The position numbers and the translations under genes were made by a program. This document shows positions 9,310 through 20,012 of a DNA stretch of 64,000 nucleotides, in pieces. The notes under the pieces were generated by a model. The model had not been told where the DNA came from, made no database searches, and saw only the letters and a list, made by a program, of their open reading frames with translations. The stretch lies in the NCBI GenBank assembly GCA_903905065.1, contig CAIVEW010000101.1, positions 1 to 64,000 of the forward strand, given 5' to 3'. Every line of letters starts with the position of its first letter. The stretch's first letter is position 1. Source of the stretch: an uncultured Bacteroidota bacterium (lineage in GTDB: Bacteria > Bacteroidota > Bacteroidia > Chitinophagales > Chitinophagaceae).

Positions 9310-11421
9310 TTACTTCCCTGTTTTCTCTTTTTTCCGCACTACTACCCATTCTTCCAGGTTTATGTTGAAGGGCATGTTGCCGATCTTCACGAGGGCGCGT
9401 TTGTCGCGGAGTATCTCGGTGAGGGCGCCTACCTGGTGGTTAGTTTTGTTTCTCAGCAAGTCTCCGGGTTTTGGGGCGCCGCCAATGGTATCGTAGTTTT
9501 TGTCGGCCTTCTTTGCGGCGGCAGCGTTGGTGGCCACTTGTTTTTTGCGGAACAGTACGCTTTCTGCAGCATTGATCACTTCCTGTTTGTTCTCTGTTTT
9601 TTTCCAGTCGTGGATTATCTGCTTGAATTTGCGTTCGGTGTCCCGGAGGTAGTCGAGCTCTTCTTTTTTAATAACGTTCTGGAGGCGTATGGTTTCGTGT
9701 TGCTGCCTTAGTTTTTCCCTATCGGTTATCTCTTCGTAGTGCTTTTTGAGGCGTGTATTTTCCTTCAGGAGCTTATCCAGTTCTTTTTCTTTGTCGGAGA
9801 GCTTCACCGATTGCTGCTCGGTATGGTGCAGCATTTTGTCCAGTTTGAAATGTTCGCGGGCGGTGAGCTGTCTTGCGCGTTCTATGACGGGGGCAGGCAA
9901 GCCACTACGCTGTGCTATGGCAAACGTATAGGAACTTCCGGGCTTGCCTATGGTGAGGCGGTAAAGCGGCTCCAGTTTTTGTTCATCAAATGCCATTGCA
10001 CCGTTAAAAATGCCACGAACTTTACCCGCCATTACCTTAAGATTCAGGTAGTGGGTGGTGATGATGCCCAGTGCATGTTTTGCCGCCAGGTCTTCTACGA
10101 TGGCCTCGGCAAATGCGCCGCCAAGGTCGGGGTCTGAGCCGCTGCCCAGCTCGTCAATAAAGAAAAGGGTTTTGCCGTTGGCAAAGTCCATGAAGTGTTT
10201 CATGTGCTGAAGGTGGGCACTATATGTGCTGAGCTCGTGTTCTATGGATTGAGTATCGCCTATCTGCACCATCAGCTGGCGAAAGATACCTATCTCGGAA
10301 TTTTCGTCGGCCGTTATGAGCAACCCAGCCTGCGCCATGAGCTGCAACAAGCCAATGGTTTTCATGGCCACTGTTTTTCCTCCTGCATTTGGTCCGCTGA
10401 TAATGAGGATACGGTTTTGCCGGTCCAGCGTGAGGTTGAGCGGCACCGTTGTTTTATTGGTATGGCTGTTTAGCAGGAATAAAAGTGGATGATATGCCTT
10501 TACTAATTGCACACCGGGGTGGGGGCTAAGGCGCGGCATGCTTGCTTTCATGTCCACGGCTAGCAGTGCTTTTGCCCTGATGTAATCATATAGGCCACCT
10601 ATCTTAAAGTACGCCTCCAACTGTGGTGAAAATTCCGAGAGATCTTTTGCAGCCTGTACCAATATCCGGTGTATTTCCTTTTGTTCGGCGCGCTCCAGTG
10701 AGAATATCTCGTTGTTAATATCTATGGTTTCTTCGGGCTCAATGAATACTGTCTTTTGTGTATCGCTTTCACCGTGCAATATGCCTTTCACTATTCTTTT
10801 GTACTCCGCCAGTATAGCGGCGGTGCGGCGGCCATTGAGGAAGCTCTCGGAAATATCGGCGAGGTAGCCGGCCTTATTCAGTTTGCGCAGTACGGATTCA
10901 AATGTACGACGGGCTTCATGCCGAGCTTTGCCGAGTTCAGAGCGTATGATCATCAGTTCACGTGAAGCTGTATCACGAACAATACCGGAGTCGTCTATAA
11001 CCGAGGTGATGATGTCGGTTATTTTCTTTTCGTAAGTAATGTCGTTGCATAGCAGGCGAAGGGCAGGAAAGAGCTCATCGTGTTTTTTGAACCACAGCAA
11101 TACATCCTTCATATTGAGCGCAAGCTGATGGAATGCCAACAATTGTTCGCCGGTAAGGACACCGCCTGCTATGGACAATAACTTCAGCTCCTTCTGCATA
11201 TTGCGGGTGAAGTCATTTGGGAAGTGGTCACCAGCCTGCAGTATGTTTTTAAATTCATTTGCCTGTGCCAGCTCCCGTTCCATGTGGTCCATGCGGGTAT
11301 GGAAACGGATATTGCCTACCCTTTCGCGGGCGGCATCCGTCCGGCATTTCTGAAGGAGCAAGTCGCAAACTTTATGAAATTCCAGGGCTTCGGCGGCATG
11401 CGCCGGGTATAATTGCATCAT
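9310..11421 (-). CDS. mutS2: Endonuclease MutS2 (Smr-less/short form by inspection)
   Basis: 703 aa; Walker A 'ISGPNAGGKTVAMKTIGLL', 'FIDELGSGSDPDLGGAFAEAI', ABC-type MutS signature. Confidence 0.85.
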   Translation of the reverse strand: MMQLYPAHAAEALEFHKVCDLLLQKCRTDAARERVGNIRFHTRMDHMERELAQANEFKNILQAGDHFPNDFTRNMQKELKLLSIAGGVLTGEQLLAFHQLALNMKDVLLWFKKHDELFPALRLLCNDITYEKKITDIITSVIDDSGIVRDTASRELMIIRSELGKARHEARRTFESVLRKLNKAGYLADISESFLNGRRTAAILAEYKRIVKGILHGESDTQKTVFIEPEETIDINNEIFSLERAEQKEIHRILVQAAKDLSEFSPQLEAYFKIGGLYDYIRAKALLAVDMKASMPRLSPHPGVQLVKAYHPLLFLLNSHTNKTTVPLNLTLDRQNRILIISGPNAGGKTVAMKTIGLLQLMAQAGLLITADENSEIGIFRQLMVQIGDTQSIEHELSTYSAHLQHMKHFMDFANGKTLFFIDELGSGSDPDLGGAFAEAIVEDLAAKHALGIITTHYLNLKVMAGKVRGIFNGAMAFDEQKLEPLYRLTIGKPGSSYTFAIAQRSGLPAPVIERARQLTAREHFKLDKMLHHTEQQSVKLSDKEKELDKLLKENTRLKKHYEEITDREKLRQQHETIRLQNVIKKEELDYLRDTERKFKQIIHDWKKTENKQEVINAAESVLFRKKQVATNAAAAKKADKNYDTIGGAPKPGDLLRNKTNHQVGALTEILRDKRALVKIGNMPFNINLEEWVVVRKKEKTGK

Positions 11422-11425
11422 GGCG

Positions 11426-11809
11426 TTACCAAATACATTTTACCGGATAATGCGCAAAATTTTCATCTCTGGTAATAATGGTAAAATCTTGAGATACCCC
11501 TTGTGCGATAATTACTCGATCGAACGGATCACGGTGAATCAACTCGAGTTTTAAAAGTACTTGTAAATGGTCAAATTCTATAGGGAGAACCTTCAGCTCA
11601 TTTTTAATCAGGAAATCAGCAATTTTTCCAAAGCCTATCTTTATTTCCAATTTCCCGAGATTAATTTTGATCGCAATTTCCCAGATACTTGCAATACTGA
11701 CGTAGCAATAATTCGCTTCATTTTTGATTCTGGCAATATTCTCAGGAGAAAGCGAAGTATCTCCATTCATAAACCGAATCAAAGCATGAGTATCAACTAA
11801 GTATTCCAT
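11426..11809 (-). CDS. PIN domain toxin (VapC-like)
   Basis: 'MEYLVDTHALIRFMNGD...SIASIWEIAIKINLGKL...HRDPFDRVIIAQ...ITRDENF': canonical PIN acidic residues. Confidence 0.85.
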   Translation of the reverse strand: MEYLVDTHALIRFMNGDTSLSPENIARIKNEANYCYVSIASIWEIAIKINLGKLEIKIGFGKIADFLIKNELKVLPIEFDHLQVLLKLELIHRDPFDRVIIAQGVSQDFTIITRDENFAHYPVKCIW

Positions 11810-12018
11810 TACATATAGTCTTTGAAATCTTCCAGAGGTTCATCAAAATCAGGAGACATAATAAACATGCCTTTTAACCCACCAAATTCGCGCTCTTTAA
11901 TTTTCTTCTTTGGCTGGTGTTTTTGTTTAATGAAGGCTACAAAATCTGCCACTTCCGATTTTAAATTATCGGGCAATGAACCAATTTCAGCATATAACAT
12001 TGCGTCTGACATAATCAA
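11809..12018 (-). CDS. DUF2281-like antitoxin
   Basis: 69 aa 'LPDNLKSEVADFVAFIKQK...REFGGLKGMFIMSPDFDEPLEDFKDYM'; directly upstream of the PIN toxin. Confidence 0.8.
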   Translation of the reverse strand: MIMSDAMLYAEIGSLPDNLKSEVADFVAFIKQKHQPKKKIKEREFGGLKGMFIMSPDFDEPLEDFKDYM

Positions 12019-12171
12019 CCTTTTACGTTACAAATTTAAGAAAATACGGTCACATTTGAGGCTGACCGATGAAGTGTCTGTTACTGCAACCACTACGCAA
12101 TCCGATAAATGTCATAATTCCTCCTTTTTAACCTTTCTGCATCAGGAAAATCAGTTAAATTGCGTACCCTG

Positions 12172-15100
12172 ATGAGTACGAACAATTATGAGTGGCTGAT
12201 AGAGCGACTGGATGCATTTATACGGAAGTATTATGCCAACCAGGTATTGCGTGGCGGGCTGGTGTTTCTGAGCTGCCTTTTGTTCTATGTGCTTACTGTA
12301 AGCGTAGGTGAGTATTACCTGTATCTGCCGGTGTGGTCGAAAGTCTCCATCGTGTCCATTTTTGCGGTATTGGGACTTTCTTCATTGGTGGCATGGGTTA
12401 TCATCCCGCTTACTAAAATGGGGCGGCTGGGAAAGGTGATCTCTCACGAACAGGCCGCAAGCATAATTGGTAAGCATTTCCCGGAGATCAGTGACCGGTT
12501 GCTGAACATATTGCAACTGAAGCGGCACCCGGATAACAACGCCAGCCGTGAGCTTGCGGAGGCCAGTATCAACCAGAAGATAAGCGCCATATCTGTAGTG
12601 CCGATCACCAAGGCTGTAGACCTCTCTAAAAACAAAAAATATCTACCTTATCTTTTACCGCTTTTGCTGGCGGCCGTATTCATCGTTGTGGCTGCACCGA
12701 GTGTGTTTACCGAGGGTTCATCGCGGCTGCTGCAGCCCACTAAGGCTTTTGAAAAACCATCTCCCTTTCATTTTACGATTAAGAATCCATCACTGATTGC
12801 TGTTCGTAATGCTGATTACATACTAACTGCGGAAGCCACCGGAAGTATGTTACCTGCTGATGCTTCAATCGAGGTCAATGGCGAACGCTTACCCATGCAG
12901 CCATTGGAGAACCATACGTTCCAATACACTTTTAAGAATGTGACCGAAGCGGTGAATTTTCGTTTTTATGCGGCGGGCTTTTACTCATCATCTAATACAC
13001 TAAGGGTAATTCAACGGCCTGTGCTTAAGGCTTTTAAAATACAAGTAAATTATCCTGCTTACACGGGCAGGAAAAACGAAGTAAGAAACAGTCTCAGCGA
13101 TATGACACTGCCTGTGGGCACAACCGTAAACTGGACATTTGAGACCGATCATACAGACAATGCTACTATTCATTTCGGTAGTGGTATGCCGGTGTTGTTG
13201 CCCAACAGCTCATCTACGTTTTCCTACCAATACCGCTTCATGAGCGATACTGCTTATACGATAACACTGCATAATAAGGAAGCCGCCATTGCCGACAGCT
13301 ATCGCTACCAGGTACAGGTAATACCAGACCAGTACCCCGTGATACAGCTGCAACAGATTAAAGATTCTGTAACGGGGAAACAGATATTGCTTACCGGGAG
13401 TGCGGGGGATGACTATGGCATTACACGGGTATCGTTCAATTATGAAGTGAGTGATAAAGACAAACCGGTTGTTACCAAAAGTATACCTGTGAAAATAGCG
13501 GAGGGTGCGCTTACGACGTTCGAACAATATTTTGATATTGAGAGCCTGAAGCTGCAACCGGGGCAAAAAGTGTCTTATTACATAGAGGCCTGGGACAATG
13601 ACGGTGTGCATGGCAGCAAGGCATCCCGCAGTGAGATGATGACCTTCCAGATGTATGACCCCAAGCAACTGGACTCTGCTATAAACGAAAATTCGCAGCA
13701 GATAAATTCGGGCATTAGTAACAGCTCAAAGAAAACGGAGCAACTGCAAAGCGACTATAAGGATATGCAGAACAAAATGCTGCAAAGCAACAGCATGGAG
13801 TGGGAGCAGCAGCAATCGCTGCAGGAGATGATGAAGAAGCAACTGGAGCTGAAGACCAATGTGGAGAATATCAAACAGCGGTTTGAAGAGCAGATGCAGC
13901 AGAGTGAGCAGAAGAAACTTAGTGACGACCTAAAGGAAAAGCAGAAGGACATGGATAAGCAGCTGGATAACCTGCTGAACAATGAGCTGAAAGAAGAAAT
14001 GAAGAAGCTGCAAGAGCTGATGCAGAAATTGAATAAGGACCAGGCCGTAGACGCCATGAAGCAAATGCAACAGGACAATAAGCTCTTCAATATGGATATG
14101 CAGCGCATGGAAGAGCTGATGAAGAAGCTGGAAATGGAGATGCATATGGAGGACGTAGCCAATAAAATGGACGACCTGGCGCAGAAGGAAAGAGGCTTGC
14201 AAAAGCAAACTGAAGAGGGCAAGAAGGATAATGGAGCGCTGAGTAAAGACCAAAAACAACTAAAAGACCAACTGGACAAGGCGATGAAGGAAGATGTGGC
14301 CGACCTGAAAAAAGCGGCCAAGGATGCCAAGCAGCAGGACAGGTTGGAAAACGAAGAGCAGCAGGGCAAGGATGCGCAGAAAGATATGCAGGATAGCCAG
14401 GAGAGCCTGGACAAGAAAGAAGGTGGCAAAGCGGGTAAATCGGAGAAGAGCGCAGCAGACAACCTTGAGCAAATGGCAAAATCCCTTCGCAAAAAAGCCG
14501 GTGGCCAGAGCCCGGAGGAAATAGATATAGACATAAAGGCTACCCGGCAGATATTGAGTAACCTGATAAGGCTGTCATTTGACCAGGAAGACCTTATGGG
14601 GTCTGTGAAGGTAACATCCACATCGAGCCAGCAGTATGTTGTCAACCAGGAAGAGGAAAACAGGCTTCACCGCAATTCCCAGATGATACGCGACAGTATG
14701 TTTGCGCTGAGCAAGCGTGTGGAAAAGATAGCAGTCACCATAAACAAGGAGACGACGGAACTGGAGCACCATATGCAGAAAGCCGTGGACAACCTGGAAG
14801 ACAGGAGGGTAGACCTTGCACAAATGGATGAACAGTATGTGATGACCCATACCAACAACCTGGCGCTGATGCTGAACGAGGTGCTTGCCAACCTAATGCA
14901 GGCCCAGGCCGATGCCAATAAGCCGGGAGGGTCGGGTAGCTGTAGCATGCCCGGCGGAAAGAAACCGGGTAAGAGCCCTGGTGAACAGCTCTCCGACATT
15001 ATCACCGAGCAGCAGAAGGTGGGTGAAGGCATAGGGAAAATGCCGAAACCGGGTGGCAAGAAACCCGGGCAGAGCAGCGGACAAGGACAGGGCAGTGGCA

Positions 15101-15579
15101 GTGGCAGCGGCCAGGGTAAGCAGGGGGCACAAGGAGAATACGGAGATCCGGAGCAACTGGCGAGGCTCGCCGAACAGCAGGCCATGATCAGGCGGAAAAT
15201 ACAAGACCTGAGCAATGAGCTGAACAGCAAGGCCGGCCTTGGAAGCAGTGCCAAGGCGCTCAGAGAACTGGAGCAGAAAATGGACAAGAATGAAACTGAC
15301 CTTGTAAACCGCCGCATAACCGATGAACTGATGCTGCGGCAAAAGGAAATAACAACACGACTGCTGGAAACAGAAAAATCGCTGCGTGAGCAGGAACAGG
15401 ATGACAAACGCTCGTCTAAATCAGGAGAAGAGATAAGCAGGCCTGTGCCAGCGGCTTTACAAAAATACATAACAGATCAGAAACAGTTGCTGGAACTGTA
15501 CAAGACAGTCCCACCCCAGCTAAAGCCGTACTACCGGGATATGGTGGAGAGTTATTTTCATATTATTGGCAACAAATAA
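12172..15579 (+). CDS. DUF4175 family large membrane protein with Gln/Lys-rich coiled-coil region
   Basis: ORF 12160..15579, ATG at 12172. N-terminal TM segments, then long 'MQQSEQKKLSDDLKEKQKDMDKQ'-type coiled coil and Gly/Ser/Pro-rich linkers. Confidence 0.75.
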   Translation: MSTNNYEWLIERLDAFIRKYYANQVLRGGLVFLSCLLFYVLTVSVGEYYLYLPVWSKVSIVSIFAVLGLSSLVAWVIIPLTKMGRLGKVISHEQAASIIGKHFPEISDRLLNILQLKRHPDNNASRELAEASINQKISAISVVPITKAVDLSKNKKYLPYLLPLLLAAVFIVVAAPSVFTEGSSRLLQPTKAFEKPSPFHFTIKNPSLIAVRNADYILTAEATGSMLPADASIEVNGERLPMQPLENHTFQYTFKNVTEAVNFRFYAAGFYSSSNTLRVIQRPVLKAFKIQVNYPAYTGRKNEVRNSLSDMTLPVGTTVNWTFETDHTDNATIHFGSGMPVLLPNSSSTFSYQYRFMSDTAYTITLHNKEAAIADSYRYQVQVIPDQYPVIQLQQIKDSVTGKQILLTGSAGDDYGITRVSFNYEVSDKDKPVVTKSIPVKIAEGALTTFEQYFDIESLKLQPGQKVSYYIEAWDNDGVHGSKASRSEMMTFQMYDPKQLDSAINENSQQINSGISNSSKKTEQLQSDYKDMQNKMLQSNSMEWEQQQSLQEMMKKQLELKTNVENIKQRFEEQMQQSEQKKLSDDLKEKQKDMDKQLDNLLNNELKEEMKKLQELMQKLNKDQAVDAMKQMQQDNKLFNMDMQRMEELMKKLEMEMHMEDVANKMDDLAQKERGLQKQTEEGKKDNGALSKDQKQLKDQLDKAMKEDVADLKKAAKDAKQQDRLENEEQQGKDAQKDMQDSQESLDKKEGGKAGKSEKSAADNLEQMAKSLRKKAGGQSPEEIDIDIKATRQILSNLIRLSFDQEDLMGSVKVTSTSSQQYVVNQEEENRLHRNSQMIRDSMFALSKRVEKIAVTINKETTELEHHMQKAVDNLEDRRVDLAQMDEQYVMTHTNNLALMLNEVLANLMQAQADANKPGGSGSCSMPGGKKPGKSPGEQLSDIITEQQKVGEGIGKMPKPGGKKPGQSSGQGQGSGSGSGQGKQGAQGEYGDPEQLARLAEQQAMIRRKIQDLSNELNSKAGLGSSAKALRELEQKMDKNETDLVNRRITDELMLRQKEITTRLLETEKSLREQEQDDKRSSKSGEEISRPVPAALQKYITDQKQLLELYKTVPPQLKPYYRDMVESYFHIIGNK

Positions 15580-15865
15580 TGCCGCATTCAACCCTTTTTA
15601 ATCGCGGCTGTTAAAAAAAGTAGCTGTTACCGCGAATTTTTTTATTAACTGAGAGTTAATGATATTACTTCTTATTTGTATTAGTAAAAGATTTATAAAT
15701 TATCAAACCTGACTACAGTCGGTCTATGTACGATTATTTATCTTCTATATATTGCAATCTGGCACGGTTTTGGATTTAGATTATATTCAATTGAAGAATT
15801 TGAAATGCAAAAAATTAGGTGTATCTTCAATTTGCTAATTTGTTCTAACCATTAAAACTAAGCCT

Positions 15866-16366
15866 ATGTTTTTCACAAAGACGCACAATTTTAATTCCCC
15901 GGTATCCAAGGCAGATCTTAAAAAGCGACTGATGGGGAGCCACGTTAAGATCCATAACCTGGATTTTGAGATCATGGAAAGAGAGGGCGATGTGCTGATC
16001 ATACCTCATGCGGAGCAGGAAGAATCGATTAAGACACTTCCAATAACCCATGTGGACATGACCGAGCAAGGCGGTAAAACAAAAGTAAAAGTTACTTCTA
16101 AAATGCGTAAGGTAGATTCCGGCGGGCCTCAGCTCATCTTGATCTTTTGCATTTTTATTTTCCTTGCTGCGTTCGTATTACGCCTCGTGGGTGGAGACTG
16201 GAATGTGACTTTCATACTTTTAGGGGCAGACTTTCTGATTTTTAGTTTCTTTTTGTATCGTTTACAAAAAGGCTATTTCGATTATGTGCGGAAAGTACGT
16301 GCATACGTTGTTGAGAAGGGGGACGGTCTTGTATCCTCAAGTATGCATGCCCAGGTAGCGATATAG
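15866..16366 (+). CDS. Hypothetical membrane protein
   Basis: 166 aa with two predicted TM segments (LILIFCIFIFLAAFVLRL; FILLGADFLIFSFFLY). Confidence 0.65.
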   Translation: MFFTKTHNFNSPVSKADLKKRLMGSHVKIHNLDFEIMEREGDVLIIPHAEQEESIKTLPITHVDMTEQGGKTKVKVTSKMRKVDSGGPQLILIFCIFIFLAAFVLRLVGGDWNVTFILLGADFLIFSFFLYRLQKGYFDYVRKVRAYVVEKGDGLVSSSMHAQVAI

Positions 16367-16514
16367 TCGCTGTGGCGTGAAACTATTTACCTGGCACCGG
16401 TTGAGCCGTGCCTGAGATTCTTTTCTGCTTTCGTTTTGTGCTTTGGATCATTCCGGAGTCAGACCCCATCCCTTCAAAGGTCCCGATTTCGGCGACAGTA
16501 ATAATATAGAGGCG

Positions 16515-17108
16515 CTATTCTATGTATTGTTTCAGGCTGTCTATGGGCACTTCGCCGTTGTATATTTTCAGCAATTTACGGTTATGATCGTAAATATTGA
16601 TCTGCGGCAGCATTTGAAAAAGATAGATCTTATTGATAAAGTCTGAACTGTCAATGCCTATATTAAAGACAGGGTATTCATTAAGGTGCTGCCTGTTCAC
16701 GAAATCCGGCAGGTATTGTTTCATGCCGGGGTTGGCCATTAAAACAAGGTTCGTTTTTTTGAAAAGGCTGCTATTATTCCTCATTAATGCAGCCATGTCC
16801 TCGCAGTGTGAGCATGTGGGGTTAAACATCATAACAAACAAGTTAGCGCGGTTATCCACGTCGTCGTTAGTCAGGTAGACTTTCTCTTCTTCTTTTTTCT
16901 TTTTACGGGTCGATTCGGCATCCCCATTTTTTTTGGCAGTGTCTTTATACAGCATCACTTTGAGCCGAGGCATCGGGGAGCCCAGTTCCTTATAGTCTAT
17001 TTCAGCAGCCTGCTTTTCCGTAGTTTTGGTAGCTGGTTCCTTAGGTTTCTGGGCGATAACGTTCGTGGTTCCGGCAAGGCACACGAGTATAAGCAGATAG
17101 CGTAGCAT
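16515..17108 (-). CDS. Secreted thioredoxin-like protein
   Basis: Signal peptide; 'LFVMMFNPTCSHCEDMAALM' CxxC motif; 'YPVFNIGIDSSDF'. Confidence 0.7.
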   Translation of the reverse strand: MLRYLLILVCLAGTTNVIAQKPKEPATKTTEKQAAEIDYKELGSPMPRLKVMLYKDTAKKNGDAESTRKKKKEEEKVYLTNDDVDNRANLFVMMFNPTCSHCEDMAALMRNNSSLFKKTNLVLMANPGMKQYLPDFVNRQHLNEYPVFNIGIDSSDFINKIYLFQMLPQINIYDHNRKLLKIYNGEVPIDSLKQYIE

Positions 17109-17152
17109 GCAGCTAATTTAGGGAATTACTTCAAAAAATAAATATAATTTCT

Positions 17153-18420
17153 ATGCAGGGTTCAAATATACCGCTCGCAGAACGGGTAAGGCCCCGAACG
17201 TTGGATGAGTTCATAGGCCAGGAACACCTGGTAGGGCCGGGAAAAGTGCTGGAGCAAATGGTGCACAGCCACAAGGGGCATTCAATTATTTTCTGGGGTC
17301 CGCCGGGTGTTGGAAAAACTACACTTGCACAGATCATAGCCCACTCACTGGATATGCCATTCTTCACTCTGAGCGCGATAGACAGTGGTGTGAAAGATGT
17401 GAGGGCGGTAATAGAAATGGCGCGTAAGAGCGGGCATGCCCTTTTGTTTATTGATGAGATCCACCGGTTTAATAAAGCGCAGCAGGACAGCTTGTTGGGG
17501 GCTGTGGAGAAAGGAATTATCACGCTGATAGGCGCAACAACGGAGAACCCTTCGTTTGAAGTGATCGGTGCATTGCTGAGCCGGTGCCAGGTGTATGTGC
17601 TGAAACCACTTACAGAAGAGCACCTTATGGCGTTGGTACACCAGGCTATGAAAAAAGACCAATGGCTGGCCGAACAACATGTTGTAATAAAGGAGTGGGA
17701 AGCGCTGTTACAGCTAAGTGGCGGTGACGCACGCCGGCTACTGAACCTTGTAGAATTGGTAGCTGCCTCGCTGCCGGATGACGATAAGATATTTACCAAC
17801 GAGGCGGTGCAGGACATAGTGCAGAAAAAGATGGCGCTGTATGACAAGACGGGGAGCAGCATTACGATATCATCTCGGCTTTTATTAAATCAATGCGCGG
17901 CAGTGATCCTAATGCTGCAGTGTATTGGCTGGCGCGGATGATAGAGGGTGGGGAAGACCCTAAATTCATAGCCAGGCGCATGCTGATACTGGCAAGTGAG
18001 GACATAGGCAATGCAAATCCGAATGCGCTGCTGCTGGCTACAAGCTGTTTCCAGGCGGTAGAGATGATAGGCTACCCGGAATGCAGCCTGATACTCTCGC
18101 AAACCGCTATCTACCTGGCGTCGTCAGCAAAGAGTAATTCTGCTACCGTGGCCATTGGTATGGCCCGCTCCTTGGTGAACAAGACCGGAGACCTGCCCGT
18201 TCCGCTCGCCATTCGCAATGCACCCACGGGGCTGATGAAAAAGCTCGACTATGGCAAGGGCTATAAATATGCGCACGAATTCGAAGGTAATTTTGCGGAC
18301 CTCGAATTTTTGCCGCAGGAAATAAGTGGAACCAAAATCTATGATCCAGGAAATAATGCCAGTGAGGCCAGGTTGCGGGAATACCTGAAAAACTGCTGGA
18401 AGGAAAAATACAATTATTAG
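17153..18420 (+). pseudogene. rarA: Replication-associated recombination protein A (RarA/MgsA) split by a -1 frameshift
   Basis: ORF 17153..17941 (AAA+ 'FWGPPGVGKTTLAQIIA', 'LLFIDEIHRFNKAQQD') and ORF 17893..18420 ('[32 protein letters not shown]') are consecutive halves of one protein. Adding one G near 17851-17854 restores '[36 protein letters not shown]'. Confidence 0.9.
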
Positions 18421-18568
18421 GAATTGGTAGTTAGGAATTTGGATTGTTGTCCCTTGCATGAGGGAATGTACGTTTAGTGATCAAAAATAATATTTTGTTG
18501 ATGTTAGCTTAACATCGTCGGTGTCCGCTTCCTGTAATTTCGCATCCTGAAATTGAAACAATAAATAC

Positions 18569-19999
18569 ATGAAAAAAATACGCACCATTCCGTCTGTTAT
18601 TGCTTTCGCGGTTCTCCTTGTTAGTAACACTACATTCGGACAATCTAAGATCAAGGCATATTTTAACCAGCCCGTAAACACAGGTCTCGCGACTTTCGGT
18701 ATCGACGCTGCATATCTTCCATCCGCTACATTGGCAGATACGATCGCCGCCTATATCGGCCGTGCAAAATATACAGTAGACATTGCGCAGTATGATTATA
18801 ACCAGGATAATTCTAAGGGGAACTATACCAGCATTGCTGCTGCAGTTGATACCGCCTACGCTCATGGTGTAACTGTGCGCTGGATATATGACGCCAGCGC
18901 TTCCAACCATGGTTTGTCTTTGCTTGACCCAGGTATTCATACCCTTGGGCGCCCAGTAAATAGCTCGGGTAATATCATGCACAATAAGTTCATTATTATA
19001 GATGCTAATTCCGGTAACCCTGAAGATGCCATACTCTCTACCGGGTCAGAAGACTGGAGCAGCGAGATGTTCTACAAAGATTTCAATAACAGGTTATTTA
19101 TCCAGGATTCGGCGCTTGCAAGTGCCTACACCCTAGAATTTAATATGATGTGGGGAAGCACGACGGCGGTACCTGATTCAAGCCTGGCGGAATTCGGCAC
19201 AGCAAAAACGCCCATCGGAATCAATACGTTCCATGTAGACGGCCACCTGGTAGAGCTATATTTCAGCCCTTCGGATAACCCTGATTCGCACATTGCCAGT
19301 ACGATCCTGACCGCGAACAAGGATCTGTATGTTGGCGTATATGATATTACCAGGACCGGTGATGCCACCGATATTGTAAATATGTCGCGCAGCGGGGTCT
19401 ATACGCTAGCTGTTGTGGATCCCTATACGCCTACTTCATCTCCATCGGTAAACAGTATTTTAAGCACCGGGCTCGGCAGCAATTACGTTGTTTATAACGG
19501 CTATTATCTATACCACAATAAGATGATGATCGTTGATCCATCGGATACGTGTTCAGATCCGATGGTATTGACAGGTTCCGAGAACTGGACCAGCGCCGGG
19601 ACAAACTACAATGATGAGAATATCGTCATTATTCATAGCGATACTTTGGCCAATCTTTATTACCAGTACTTCATCAGCAATTTTACCACATTTAGTGGCG
19701 GCTCCTTTACTCCATCAAATGGCATCTGCGGGGGAAGTATGGCAACGACGGCTGTTCAGTCGGTTAATAGCAACCAAGATGATATTCTTATGTTCCCGAA
19801 CCCTGCAACAACTGAATTGACTATCTCAACCCATGGCCTTGTGAAAACAGTAGCCATTAACGACCTGGTAGGCAGAACGGTCTATACCGGCAACGATATA
19901 AATTCACAAAGTGTGTTTGTTGATGTATCGCGTTTGTCTGCAGGCGTTTACATGGTGAAGATAAACGGGAGTACGGTAAGAAAGTTTATCAAAGAATAG
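18569..19999 (+). CDS. Secreted phospholipase D-like protein with T9SS sorting domain
   Basis: Signal peptide; two HxKxxxxD motifs (HNKFIIID, HNKMMIVD); C-term 'MFPNPATTELTIS...GVYMVKINGSTVRKFIKE'. Confidence 0.85.
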   Translation: MKKIRTIPSVIAFAVLLVSNTTFGQSKIKAYFNQPVNTGLATFGIDAAYLPSATLADTIAAYIGRAKYTVDIAQYDYNQDNSKGNYTSIAAAVDTAYAHGVTVRWIYDASASNHGLSLLDPGIHTLGRPVNSSGNIMHNKFIIIDANSGNPEDAILSTGSEDWSSEMFYKDFNNRLFIQDSALASAYTLEFNMMWGSTTAVPDSSLAEFGTAKTPIGINTFHVDGHLVELYFSPSDNPDSHIASTILTANKDLYVGVYDITRTGDATDIVNMSRSGVYTLAVVDPYTPTSSPSVNSILSTGLGSNYVVYNGYYLYHNKMMIVDPSDTCSDPMVLTGSENWTSAGTNYNDENIVIIHSDTLANLYYQYFISNFTTFSGGSFTPSNGICGGSMATTAVQSVNSNQDDILMFPNPATTELTISTHGLVKTVAINDLVGRTVYTGNDINSQSVFVDVSRLSAGVYMVKINGSTVRKFIKE

Positions 20000-20012
20000 C
20001 CTGATCAATAAG

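Noticed and set aside
9436-11450. Series of + strand ORFs opposite mutS2
   Set aside because: Shadow ORFs of a clear MutS2 reading frame.
13755-14645. Long antisense ORFs (13755..14645, 14667..15470) opposite the DUF4175 gene
   Set aside because: Ser/Cys/Phe/Leu-rich translations of antisense coiled-coil DNA; no recognisable domain, and the sense protein is convincing.
13680-15130. Low-complexity Q/K/E-rich and GSGSG DNA as a mobile or recombination repeat
   Set aside because: Explained by coiled-coil and linker coding in the DUF4175 protein; no long near-identical DNA units.
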